DNA from: Finegoldia magna_J
Lineage (GTDB): Bacteria > Bacillota > Clostridia > Tissierellales > Peptoniphilaceae
Direction of reading: 5' to 3'
Length of the DNA stretch: 60,711 bases
Assembly (NCBI RefSeq): GCF_002243175.1
Contig: NZ_NDYF01000004.1
Span: forward strand, 1-60,711
A program made the translations under genes and the position numbers. The stretch's first letter is position 1. Each line of letters opens with the position of its first letter. The notes below the pieces were generated by a model. It made no database searches. It was not told where the DNA came from and worked only from the letters and a program-made list of their open reading frames with translations. Shown piece after piece: positions 1 to 7,573 of this stretch.

Positions 1-268
1 CTGTTTCAGCTGCAAGACCTGCAGCTTCAGCTTCTGCGGCACCTAGAAGAACCACTACGTTTTCAGCTCCGTATTGTTCAGCGAAGTCTTTAACTCTCTT
101 TTGGTTTTCTAAGTCCATAGCTCCTGCGCTTGTTCAGACAAAGCATTCAGTACTTGAGAAAATTACTTCTGTATTTTCTACTGTGTTTACACATGTTTCA
201 ATTGCAAGACCAGGAATTCCGTCACGGTCTCCAATGATTATAACTTTTTTATTTTCTAAAAAACCCAT
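1..268 (-). CDS. grdA: Glycine reductase complex selenoprotein A (partial, in-frame UGA = Sec)
   Basis: The first 89 codons are visible; the C-terminal part lies beyond base 1. GrdA is the small selenoprotein of glycine reductase. It takes the carboxymethyl group from protein B, releases acetyl phosphate through protein C and is re-reduced by thioredoxin. The start is ATG at 268-266 behind an AAAGGA ribosome site. The N-terminus reads MGFLENKKVIIIGDRDGIPG. The motif ECFVUTSAGAMDLENQ has a TGA codon at 136-134 (residue 45), exactly where known GrdA proteins carry selenocysteine, and the frame continues in clear GrdA sequence (VVVLLGAAEAEAAGL). A conventional gene finder would split or miss this gene. 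trxB lies just upstream on the same strand, which fits the need for thioredoxin-dependent recycling. Confidence 0.95.
134..136 (-). other. Selenocysteine UGA codon of grdA
   Basis: On the minus strand these bases read TGA in frame, between Cys-Phe-Val and Thr-Ser-Ala-Gly. Conservation on both sides of the codon matches GrdA, so it is read as selenocysteine. A bacterial SECIS hairpin should follow within about 40 nt. A weak GUCU/GGAC pairing around the codon is possible, but I cannot fold it with confidence. Confidence 0.93.
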
Positions 269-300
269 AATACATCCTTTCTTTATTTTAAAATATATTT

Positions 301-351
301 TTCATTCTAATAAGAAGAATGAAATTACCACAATCGAACGCCTATCGTTCG
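301..351 (-). promoter_or_regulatory. Two small hairpins in the grdA 5' leader
   Basis: Between the trxB terminator and grdA there are two perfect dyads: TTCATTCT (301-308) with AGAATGAA (316-323), and CGAACG (335-340) with CGTTCG (346-351). A TATAAT box for the minus strand lies at 365-360, with a weak TTGCAA at 390-385 (19 bp spacer). The dyads would therefore lie in the grdA leader RNA. Function is unknown. Confidence 0.4.
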
Positions 352-374
352 TTGACATCATTATAATATCATAA

Positions 375-414
375 TAAAAAAAAATTGCAAATTTCACAGC
401 GGAAATCTGCAATT
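375..414 (-). terminator. Rho-independent terminator of trxB
   Basis: A 13-bp stem (383-395 with 402-414, one G-T pair) with a six-base loop is followed on the minus strand by a run of nine Ts. It lies about 30 bp after the trxB stop codon and separates trxB from grdA, so grdA probably has its own promoter. Confidence 0.85.
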
Positions 415-443
415 CTTTTATAGAAAATCTCAATAAATGAAAA

Positions 444-1376
444 TTAGAATTTATCTACGTATTTTTCAGCTTGAGTAGCAGCGATAGCGCCGTCTGCAGC
501 AGCTGTAACTACTTGACGTAGAGTTTTTTGTCTAACATCACCAGCTACATAAACGCCTTCAACGTTAGTGTGCATTTCTTCGTCAGCTAAAACATATCCG
601 TATTCATCTAATTCGATTTTACCTTTGAATACATCAGAGTAAGGGATTGTACCTACGAATACGAATACACCCATTGTTCCGTCATCTTCGTCACAGTGGT
701 ATTCTTCTTCGTTACCTGATTCTTTGTCAACCATAACGATTGATTCCAAGATTCCTTCACCTTTGATTTCTTTAATAGAAGTGTTGAATCTCATAGATAA
801 GTTATCGCATTCTTTTGCTTCGTCTTCAGCAGTCTTATCACATTTTAAGTGATCGCCTCTAACTAAAAGAGTAACTTTTCTAGCAAATTTTGTTAAGTAA
901 GTAGCTTCTTCAACTGCAGAGTTACCACTACCAACAACGAATACTTCTAAATCAGTAAAGAAATCTGCATCACAAGTTGCACAGTAAGATACACCTTTAC
1001 CAGTGAATTCTTTTTCACCAGGGCATCCTAATTTTCTAGGAGCAGCACCAGTAGCTATAATAACTGCTTTAGCTTCTAATACATCTCCATTTTTTAATGT
1101 AAGTTTTTTTACTTTGTCAGAAAAATCAACGTCAACAACATCTGCTCTTCTAATTTCAAGACCGAAGTTGTCGATTTGGTCAGCCATTTTTTTGATTAGG
1201 CTTGGACCAGATTCTCCAACAATTCCACCTGGATAGTTTTCAATAGAATCAGTAGTAGTGATTTGACCACCAGTTTTTTCTTTTTCAACTATCAATGTGT
1301 TCATTTTAGCACGTGCAGCGTATAAACCAGCTGATAAACCAGCAGGGCCAGCACCAATAATAATTAAATCATACAT
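444..1376 (-). CDS. trxB: Thioredoxin reductase (NADPH, FAD)
   Basis: A 310-residue low-molecular-weight thioredoxin reductase that passes electrons from NAD(P)H through FAD and a redox disulfide to thioredoxin. Visible motifs are the FAD-binding GAGPAG at residues 8-13, the redox-active CATC at 132-135 followed by DADFF, the second nucleotide-binding GSGNSA near 149, and the C-terminal FAD motif GVYVAGDVR near 275. The start ATG is preceded by AAGGAG. It lies upstream of grdA in the same orientation, so a role in recycling the glycine reductase system is likely. No trxA gene lies between the two genes. A promoter candidate is at 1414-1442. Confidence 0.96.
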   Translation of the reverse strand: MYDLIIIGAGPAGLSAGLYAARAKMNTLIVEKEKTGGQITTTDSIENYPGGIVGESGPSLIKKMADQIDNFGLEIRRADVVDVDFSDKVKKLTLKNGDVLEAKAVIIATGAAPRKLGCPGEKEFTGKGVSYCATCDADFFTDLEVFVVGSGNSAVEEATYLTKFARKVTLLVRGDHLKCDKTAEDEAKECDNLSMRFNTSIKEIKGEGILESIVMVDKESGNEEEYHCDEDDGTMGVFVFVGTIPYSDVFKGKIELDEYGYVLADEEMHTNVEGVYVAGDVRQKTLRQVVTAAADGAIAATQAEKYVDKF

Positions 1377-1400
1377 GTAAATTCACTCCTTAAATTTCTT

Positions 1401-1442
1401 TAGAGTAAGAACTCTATAAATAATAATATCACAAAAGGTCAA
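1401..1442 (-). promoter_or_regulatory. trxB promoter candidate with overlapping dyad
   Basis: On the minus strand TTGACC (1442-1437) is followed after 17 bp by TTATAG (1419-1414). A perfect dyad TAGAGT-AAGA-ACTCTA (1401-1416) covers the predicted start site and the edge of the -10 box, which suggests an operator. Confidence 0.45.
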
Positions 1443-1585
1443 AAAAATCACTATTAAGCGTTTAGTTAGAATGAAAAAAACAATTATAACAAAAATGTAA
1501 TAATTAAGGTATTAGCATAATATAGCAGTTAGTTTACAATAAAACAATAAATCTCTGTAAAATAATAAAAATTTTAGTAAAGTTA

Positions 1586-1613
1586 TTGCATTTTACCAAA
1601 AACATAGTATAAT
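1586..1613 (+). promoter_or_regulatory. Sigma-70 type promoter of the AGCS symporter gene
   Basis: TTGCAT (1586-1591), a 16-bp spacer and TATAAT (1608-1613). Transcription would start near 1620, leaving a leader of about 195 nt before the symporter start at 1816. The rest of the 439-bp intergenic region (1443-1585) shows nothing I can name. Confidence 0.65.
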
Positions 1614-1619
1614 AATAGT

Positions 1620-1815
1620 AAGAGATATGAAAAGATTTTCATAAGTGATTTGGTTAGAATTACTTAGTCAAGCATAAGCATTAATTTATTTTATAATCCA
1701 GGGTATAAGAGGTTAAATGCTTGACAAAGGCAAATTTGAGAGAAGATTTGTTGTATCATAGTATAATCACAATAAAGGTTTTCAAGTATCTCAAAAAATT
1801 TAAGGAGGAAATTTT
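1620..1815 (+). ncRNA. Structured 5' leader of the symporter mRNA (possible cis-regulatory RNA)
   Basis: Four inverted repeats fall in the predicted leader: 1626-1633 with 1636-1643, 1644-1650 with 1658-1664 (one G-U), a longer-range pair TCAAGCAT (1668-1675) with ATGCTTGA (1717-1724), and 1731-1737 with 1744-1750 (one G-U). I do not recognise the conserved core of the glycine riboswitch or another known class. Whether it senses a ligand is unknown. Confidence 0.4.
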
Positions 1816-3216
1816 ATGGATCAAAAAGCATTAAACGATACCATAGTGGCCATCAACAGTTTTCTAAGTAACAACATTTTATTGATTGCACTTTTAGGTT
1901 GCGGTATTTTCTACACAATCTATTCAAAAGGTGTGCAATTTAGGAAATTAGGCGCAGCATTTAAACAAACTTTTGGAGGAGTTTTCTCAAAAGAAAAGAA
2001 ATCTGAAGATGAAGGAGTATCTTCTTTCCAAGCATTAGCAGTAGCAATAGCAGCACAAGTAGGTACTGGAAACGTTGCAGGTGTTGCAACAGCAATCATG
2101 GCAGGTGGTCCAGGAGCAATATTCTGGATGTGGCTTGCAGCTATATTAGGTATGGCAACAATCTATGCCGAAGCAACTTTGGCACAAAAATTTAGAGAAA
2201 AAGACGACGAAGGAAACTACGTCGGAGGTCCTGCTTATTACATTAAAAATGGTATTGGACCAACTCATCCTGGATTAGCAAAAGTAATGTCAGTAGCATT
2301 TGCAGTTTTAATAGTAATTGCATTAGGATTTGTAGGAAATATAGTTCAATCAAACTCAATTGCAACAAGTGTTGTAGCAGCAGTTGAAGGAGCAGGTGGA
2401 CACCTTAACCCAATAATTGTTGGTATAGTAGTTGCAGTTTTAGCAGGTGGAGTATTCATTGGTGGTATTAAGAGAATTGCAAACTTTGCTCAATTAGTAG
2501 TTCCTATCATGGCATTGATTTATATCGTTGCAGCAATAATAATGATGGTTAAATTCCATGATCAAATTGGACCAGCATTTAAACTTATATTCCAAGCAGC
2601 ATTCAATCCAGAAGCAGCTCTTGGTGGTGCATTAGGTATCACAATTAAGGCAGCAGCATCTAAAGGTGTTGGTAGAGGATTGTTCTCTAACGAAGCTGGT
2701 ATGGGTTCTACACCACATGCTCACGCTACAGCTCATGTAGCTCACCCTGTATTACAAGGTTACACAGCTATGGTTGGTGTATTCATCGATACAATTGTTA
2801 TTTGTACAGTAACAGCTTTAATGATTTTAGTAACAGGTGCATGGACAGACAAAAGCTTGAACGGAGCATTGGTTACTCAAGAAGCTTTCACAAGAGCATT
2901 TGGTACAGGTGGTACAGTTCTACTTGCAGTAGCATTAGGATTCTTCGCATTCACTACAATAGTTGGATGGTACTACTTCGGTGAAACAAACATCAGATTC
3001 TTATTCGGTCATAAAGGTTTGTGGCCTTACAGAATTTTAGTATTGTTATGTATCATTGCTGGTTCTTTACAAGAAGTAGACTTAGTATGGAACACAGCAG
3101 ACTTAACAAACTCACTAATGGTTATACCAAACATTATCGCTATCATTATGCTTCATAAACACGTAAAAAATATGAGCTTGCATTATGAAACAAATGGTAA
3201 AGAAGGTTCATTATAA
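1816..3216 (+). CDS. Sodium/proton-coupled amino-acid symporter, AGCS family
   Basis: A 466-residue polytopic membrane protein of the alanine or glycine:cation symporter family, importing alanine or glycine with Na+ (family knowledge). The sequence shows the family block GPGAIFWMWLAAILGMATIY followed by AEATLAQKF, the conserved GGPAYYI, and RGLFSNEAGMGSTPHAHATA in the second half. About ten hydrophobic segments are present. The start has a strong AAGGAGG site. It is divergent from trxB-grdA, so glycine supply to glycine reductase is the most natural role, but the substrate is inferred. It carries a long structured leader and its own terminator. Confidence 0.93.
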   Translation: MDQKALNDTIVAINSFLSNNILLIALLGCGIFYTIYSKGVQFRKLGAAFKQTFGGVFSKEKKSEDEGVSSFQALAVAIAAQVGTGNVAGVATAIMAGGPGAIFWMWLAAILGMATIYAEATLAQKFREKDDEGNYVGGPAYYIKNGIGPTHPGLAKVMSVAFAVLIVIALGFVGNIVQSNSIATSVVAAVEGAGGHLNPIIVGIVVAVLAGGVFIGGIKRIANFAQLVVPIMALIYIVAAIIMMVKFHDQIGPAFKLIFQAAFNPEAALGGALGITIKAAASKGVGRGLFSNEAGMGSTPHAHATAHVAHPVLQGYTAMVGVFIDTIVICTVTALMILVTGAWTDKSLNGALVTQEAFTRAFGTGGTVLLAVALGFFAFTTIVGWYYFGETNIRFLFGHKGLWPYRILVLLCIIAGSLQEVDLVWNTADLTNSLMVIPNIIAIIMLHKHVKNMSLHYETNGKEGSL

Positions 3217-3244
3217 AATAAGTCAAGATTTATTTATAAGAGAT

Positions 3245-3278
3245 AAAAAACATCACGAAAGTGGTGTTTTTTATTTTC
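3245..3278 (+). terminator. Terminator of the AGCS symporter gene
   Basis: Stem AAAAAACATCAC, loop GAAA and GTGGTGTTTTTT, ending in a T-rich tract, about 30 bp after the stop codon. From here to 3432 I see no gene or clear signal. Confidence 0.9.
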
Positions 3279-3433
3279 CTAAAATTCGATTGGATGATAA
3301 ATGTAGTTTATTTGTGTAGAACGATAACAAGTTGATAGGGGGATAAGAGAAAATAAATGGGAAATAAATAGAAAGAATTGAAAATTTGAAAACTAAACAA
3401 GAAAATTAAAATTGAATTGTAATTAGAAAAATG

Positions 3434-3463
3434 CAAAAAAAATTACCAGATAAAATCTGGTAA
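3434..3463 (-). terminator. Terminator of the tRNA-Ser/SRP RNA transcript
   Basis: A 9-bp stem TTACCAGAT/ATCTGGTAA (3443-3451 with 3455-3463) with a three-base loop, followed on the minus strand by eight Ts. It lies just after the SRP RNA 3' end. Confidence 0.88.
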
Positions 3464-3471
3464 ATATGTAA

Positions 3472-3731
3472 GCACACCCGAGTCTGTTAGAAAAAGCGGA
3501 GGCGATTCCTAATAGTTAGCTCAAAATAGGCACCCTCACATCACACAGAAATGACTGCTTATGGCTGCTACCTTCCGATCCTGACCAGGTTCACAGGTTC
3601 CTGTTGCGTGAGACCCACTTCTCAACACCACTTTTTAAGCTCATACCAACACTTTTAATCCCTCGCTCGGGAATTCGATCCTGCTGTAGCGATTGCAGGT
3701 AACAGGGCATCGCTAATTCCCCATCTAGTGC
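3472..3731 (-). ncRNA. ffs: Signal recognition particle RNA, large bacterial type
   Basis: About 260 nt on the minus strand. The 5' part has the features of the large bacterial SRP RNA Alu domain (GGGGAATTAGCG, CCTGTTACCTGCAATCGCT, AGCAGGATCGAATTCCC). The central part carries the invariant helix 8 segment CCTGGTCAGGATCGGAAGG followed by TAGCAGCC, with the GGAA tetraloop and the Ffh-binding asymmetric loop. The 5' GCAC can pair with the 3' GTGC, which I used to set the ends. The RNA binds Ffh for co-translational targeting of membrane proteins. It begins two bases after the tRNA-Ser CCA end, so both are probably cut from one transcript. Confidence 0.92.
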
Positions 3732-3732
3732 A

Positions 3733-3823
3733 TGGCGGAGAGTAAGGGATTTGAACCCTTGAAACACGTTAATGTTTACATGATTTCCAATCATGCTCCT
3801 TCGGCCAACTCGGACAACTCTCC
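3733..3823 (-). tRNA. tRNA-Ser (anticodon GGA)
   Basis: A 91-nt class II tRNA including an encoded CCA end. The acceptor stem is GGAGAGT/ACTCTCC, discriminator G. The anticodon loop is ATTGGAAAT, reading UCC/UCU serine codons. It has a long variable arm, and the T arm is AAGGG-TTCAAAT-CCCTT. Its 3' CCA almost touches the SRP RNA 5' end. Confidence 0.97.
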
Positions 3824-3840
3824 AGATATCGTATTGTTAA

Positions 3841-3869
3841 ATTATAATATGATAATTAACATTTGTCAA
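3841..3869 (-). promoter_or_regulatory. Consensus promoter for tRNA-Ser and SRP RNA
   Basis: On the minus strand a perfect TTGACA (3869-3864), 17 bp and a perfect TATAAT (3846-3841), placed just upstream of tRNA-Ser. This is the strongest consensus promoter I found in the window, as expected for stable RNA. Confidence 0.9.
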
Positions 3870-3943
3870 ATTTTTACAAAGTTAACAATATTAAAAATTT
3901 TCCAAATAGCAGTAGAATTTCTTGTAAAAATTCCTGTTAATTC

Positions 3944-3980
3944 AAACAAAAAAGTAGTATGCCAAAACTGACATACTACA
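3944..3980 (-). terminator. Terminator of the GlsB/YeaQ gene
   Basis: Stem GTAGTATG (3954-3961) with CATACTAC (3972-3979), then a run of Ts on the minus strand, just after the stop codon at 3992. Confidence 0.88.
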
Positions 3981-3991
3981 TAAAATTCGAT

Positions 3992-4246
3992 TTATTTTTT
4001 CTTTTTAATTGCATTAATAATAGATAATAGGATTACTGAACCTAAAATTGCAACTAGAATGCTGTAAAGGTTGAATCCGTTTACTCCACTTTTTCCGATA
4101 ATACTCATTACCCAGCCACCAATTGTAGCTCCGACAATACCGCAAAGAATGTTAGCACCTGCTCCCATACTTGCATCATTACCAGTTATTTTAGATCCTA
4201 TCCATCCTGCTAATGCTCCTACTATAATCCATGATAAAATTCCCAT
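3992..4246 (-). CDS. GlsB/YeaQ/YmgE family stress-response membrane protein
   Basis: An 84-residue glycine-rich membrane protein with three hydrophobic segments (about 3-22, 29-51 and 58-78) and a KKKK tail. It starts MGILSWIIVGALAGWIGSKI and contains GIVGATIGGWV, the typical pattern of this transglycosylase-associated family. The biochemical role is not established; members are often stress-induced. The ribosome site is AAGGAGG. It is a single-gene unit with its own terminator, divergent from ppx. Confidence 0.85.
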   Translation of the reverse strand: MGILSWIIVGALAGWIGSKITGNDASMGAGANILCGIVGATIGGWVMSIIGKSGVNGFNLYSILVAILGSVILLSIINAIKKKK

Positions 4247-4435
4247 ATATTAAACCTCCTTGTTGGTCATAATCTCTTACAGTGTTATTTATACCCTCGT
4301 ATTTGCAATTCTAAACATAGATTGTAAACAATATATAATAAATTGTAAAATTAACGTAAATAATTTGATAATTTATTGTAAAACACTTAGAAAAACTGAT
4401 GAGATATAGTAAAATTAAATAAAGAGGTGTTATTA

Positions 4436-5335
4436 ATGATTTATGCAGTCATAGATATAGGTTCAAATACAATAAGACTTTCAGTATATAAGGTGATTAA
4501 AGATTCTGTCAAAAATCTTTTTAATGAAAAGTCTACAGCATCGTTGGCTTCATTCATTGAAAAAGGAGTCATGAATGAGCACGGTATTCAAAAACTAATC
4601 AATACTTTGAAAGAATTCAAAAATTTAATATCAAATTTCGAAGATATTTCAAAAACTTTTGCAATTGCTACGGCGTCGATTAGAAATTCTTCTAACAGAC
4701 GCGAAATAATTGAGAGGGTAAGAACAGAAGTTGGAATGGATATTGAGTTAATAAGTGGAGAAGAGGAAGCGAAGTTGTCTTTTTTAGGTGCGGGGATTGA
4801 TTCAAAAAGCGGAATTCTTACCGATATAGGAGGCGGAAGTAGCGAAATCGTAGTTTTTGAACAAGGAAAAGTCGTTAGAACTTCAAGCTTAAATATAGGT
4901 TCTCTTGTAGCTTTCGATAATTTTTCTAAAAATTTGTTCATGACAAATGATGAGAAGAAACTATTAGAAGATGATATCAAATTAATGCTCGCTTCTAATA
5001 ATCTCAACAGAGTTGAACACGATATAGTGTGTGCGGTCGGAGGAACTGCTCGTGCTTGTCTCAAATTATACAATGAAATTTATGACAAAGAGTCCGGTAA
5101 TGTGATTATTACTATGGATGGACTAAAAAATATGATTAATACACTCATGAATATGCCTGATAGAGAAAAAATGAAACTTATTTTAAAAGTAAAGGCGGAT
5201 AGGGTTCACACATTAATTCCAGGAATGATTATTTTGTATAGAATTTCAAAATATTTTTATGCCGATCTTATCAGAATCAGCATGACTGGAGTTAGAGAAG
5301 GTTTTGTTTATCATAAAATTTTAGGAAGGGGATAA
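4436..5335 (+). CDS. ppx: Ppx/GppA family exopolyphosphatase
   Basis: A 299-residue phosphatase of the ASKHA fold that releases phosphate from polyphosphate or pppGpp. It opens with the phosphate-1 motif YAVIDIGSNTIRLSVY and has the second phosphate motif ILTDIGGGSSEIVVF near residues 127-141, plus AVGGTARA later. At about 300 residues it is the short form without the extra C-terminal domains of E. coli Ppx. I chose ATG 4436 because AGAGG at 4423-4427 is well spaced from it; the in-frame GTG at 4427 overlaps that site. ppk starts one base after its stop codon, so the two are co-transcribed. Confidence 0.9.
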   Translation: MIYAVIDIGSNTIRLSVYKVIKDSVKNLFNEKSTASLASFIEKGVMNEHGIQKLINTLKEFKNLISNFEDISKTFAIATASIRNSSNRREIIERVRTEVGMDIELISGEEEAKLSFLGAGIDSKSGILTDIGGGSSEIVVFEQGKVVRTSSLNIGSLVAFDNFSKNLFMTNDEKKLLEDDIKLMLASNNLNRVEHDIVCAVGGTARACLKLYNEIYDKESGNVIITMDGLKNMINTLMNMPDREKMKLILKVKADRVHTLIPGMIILYRISKYFYADLIRISMTGVREGFVYHKILGRG

Positions 5336-5336
5336 A

Positions 5337-7526
5337 ATGTACGATATTTCGTTTACGCAAAATAGAGAACTATCGTGGTTGAAGTTTAACGAAAGAGTTC
5401 TTGAAGAAGCATCAGAAAAGAACGTGGAATTATTTGAAAGATTGAAGTTTTTTTCTATTTTTGATACTAACTTTGAAGAGTTTTTCATGGTGAGAGTAGG
5501 TAGTCTTACTGATATCAATGATATGAAGAAGAAAGTTATAGACAATAAATCATTGATGAATGCACAAGAGCAATTAGATTGTATCATGGATGAATCTAAA
5601 AGGTTGTATGAGAAAAAAGATTCTGTTTATGAGGATTTAAAACAAGATTTACAAAAAGAAAATGTAAATATTTGTAAAGTAGCTGATTTAGAAGATAAAG
5701 AAAAAAGGCTTGTGTATTATTACTTCAACTCTACGATTGCTCCTATTCTTAGCTTTCAAATAGTAGACAGGGTTCATCCATTTCCTCAAATTCCTAATTT
5801 GGCAATTGTAGTTTTGTTTCAACTCACTTCTCAATCTAAGAACAAAAAACAATTTATGGGATTGATTCAAGTTCCAGATAAAATTAAAAGATATGTAAAA
5901 TTATCAGACACTAGAGTTGTACTTATTGAAGATGTAATCAGAGAATTTGGTCAAGAAATATTTGATAATTACGAATGTGAGGCAAAATATATTATTTCTG
6001 TAACTAGAAATGCAGACATAGAATACGATGACGAAGATTTGGAATTTGATGATGATTACAGATCATATATGAAAAAGATGATAAAGCTTAGAAAAAGATT
6101 GAGACCTGTAAGACTTGAAATAAATGAATTTCCAAATGATGAGACTAAAGAGTTCTTGTTGAAGAATTTGAATTTGACAGAACATCGTATGTTTGTGACA
6201 AAAAGTCCAATGAGATGTGGTTTTTTGTTTGATTTGGTATACGATATGCCAAAGGATGTAATTAGAAAATATACTTATGAAGAATTTTCTCCACAAGATT
6301 CTTCAATGATATCAAAAGAAAAATCAGTTATAGAGCAAGTTTACGATAAAGATTTGTTCCTTTCGTTTCCTTATGAATCCATCGATCCATTTATAAGACT
6401 TTTGAATGAGGCTGCTGAAGATGAGTCTGTAGTTTCAATTAAGATTACAATTTACAGATTGGCAAAGAATTCTGAAATCACTAAAGCTCTTATAAAAGCT
6501 GCTGAAAACGGCAAAGAAGTTGTGGTTCTTATGGAATTGCGAGCTAGATTTGACGAAGAAAATAATATTTTATGGTCATCTAGATTAGAAAATGCAGGTT
6601 GTAGAATTATCTATGGATTTGACCATTACAAGTGTCATTCTAAGGTTTGTTTGGTTACTAAAATAAAAGATGACAAGATTTCTTACATCACACAAATTGG
6701 TACAGGAAATTATAACGAAAAAACAGCAAAACTCTACACAGATTTTTCTTATATGACAACTAGACATGAAATCGGAGAAGACGCGAAGGCGCTTTTCGAT
6801 AATTTCTTGCTAGGAAACTTGAATGGTGAGTACAAACATTTGATGGTTAGCCCTCATTCTATGCAGGTTGGGCTTGATAGATTAATCGATGAGCAAATTG
6901 AAAAGGCTAAGTTTTCGGATGATGGTTATATAAGGCTAAAGATGAATTCAATTTCGGACAGAAAATTAATCGACAAACTTTCCAAGGCTTCTTGCAAAGG
7001 GGTTAAGATTGATTTGATGGTGAGAGGAATTTGTTGTTTGGTGCCAGGAATAAAAGATAAAACTGAAAATATCAACGTTTATCAAGTTGTAGGAAGATTT
7101 TTGGAACATCATAGAATTTATCAATTTGGTAAGGCTGAAAACTGCAAATTATACATTTCATCGGCAGACTTCATGACTAGAAATATCAGAAAAAGAGTGG
7201 AAGTTGCAGTTCCAATTTACGATGATTTTATTAAGCACAGAATATTGAATTTTATGGATATAATGTTTGATGATGATACTAAAATCAGAAAATTAAATCC
7301 GGACAAATCATACTCAAGAGTTGAAAATACTGAGAATAAGAATGCGCAAGAAATTTTGATAGATATTGCAAAAGAAAATGCTGTAATAAAACAACCGGAA
7401 GTTAACGATGATAACAGAGTTATTAACTCAAAATCCAACGAAACTATAAATCAAGATAATAATGATAATGAAAGAATGAATTTGTTCGATAAAATTAAGA
7501 ATTTCTTCAAAAACTTGACACATTAA
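5337..7526 (+). CDS. ppk: Polyphosphate kinase (PPK1)
   Basis: A 729-residue PPK1 that reversibly makes polyphosphate from ATP. The N domain has NRELSWLKFNERVLEEA. The catalytic part carries TIYRLAKNS, LRARFDEENN, a histidine around 434 in HYKCHSKVCLV (phospho-acceptor region) and FLEHHRIYQFG near 588-598 (second essential histidine). Beyond about residue 665 there is an Asn/Asp/Glu-rich linker and a terminal amphipathic stretch NLFDKIKNFFKNLTH, which I do not know as part of PPK1. It directly follows ppx, the opposing enzyme. Confidence 0.95.
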   Translation: MYDISFTQNRELSWLKFNERVLEEASEKNVELFERLKFFSIFDTNFEEFFMVRVGSLTDINDMKKKVIDNKSLMNAQEQLDCIMDESKRLYEKKDSVYEDLKQDLQKENVNICKVADLEDKEKRLVYYYFNSTIAPILSFQIVDRVHPFPQIPNLAIVVLFQLTSQSKNKKQFMGLIQVPDKIKRYVKLSDTRVVLIEDVIREFGQEIFDNYECEAKYIISVTRNADIEYDDEDLEFDDDYRSYMKKMIKLRKRLRPVRLEINEFPNDETKEFLLKNLNLTEHRMFVTKSPMRCGFLFDLVYDMPKDVIRKYTYEEFSPQDSSMISKEKSVIEQVYDKDLFLSFPYESIDPFIRLLNEAAEDESVVSIKITIYRLAKNSEITKALIKAAENGKEVVVLMELRARFDEENNILWSSRLENAGCRIIYGFDHYKCHSKVCLVTKIKDDKISYITQIGTGNYNEKTAKLYTDFSYMTTRHEIGEDAKALFDNFLLGNLNGEYKHLMVSPHSMQVGLDRLIDEQIEKAKFSDDGYIRLKMNSISDRKLIDKLSKASCKGVKIDLMVRGICCLVPGIKDKTENINVYQVVGRFLEHHRIYQFGKAENCKLYISSADFMTRNIRKRVEVAVPIYDDFIKHRILNFMDIMFDDDTKIRKLNPDKSYSRVENTENKNAQEILIDIAKENAVIKQPEVNDDNRVINSKSNETINQDNNDNERMNLFDKIKNFFKNLTH

Positions 7527-7573
7527 TAAATTATGTGAGAATATTTAGGTATAATTTTTAATGGGGTGAAATT

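Noticed and set aside
352..367. TTGACA followed by TATAAT on the plus strand
   Set aside because: The boxes are only four bases apart, so they cannot form a promoter, and no plus-strand gene follows.
1721..1767. TTGACA at 1721 and TATAAT at 1762 before the symporter gene
   Set aside because: The 35-bp spacing is too large. TTGACA is instead part of the 3' arm of a leader stem.
3591..3971. Open frames on both strands across 3591-3971
   Set aside because: They lie over the SRP RNA and tRNA-Ser genes and have no plausible protein features.
4427..4435. GTG start of ppx at 4427
   Set aside because: It overlaps the AGAGG ribosome site. ATG 4436 is correctly spaced and gives the family's usual N-terminus.
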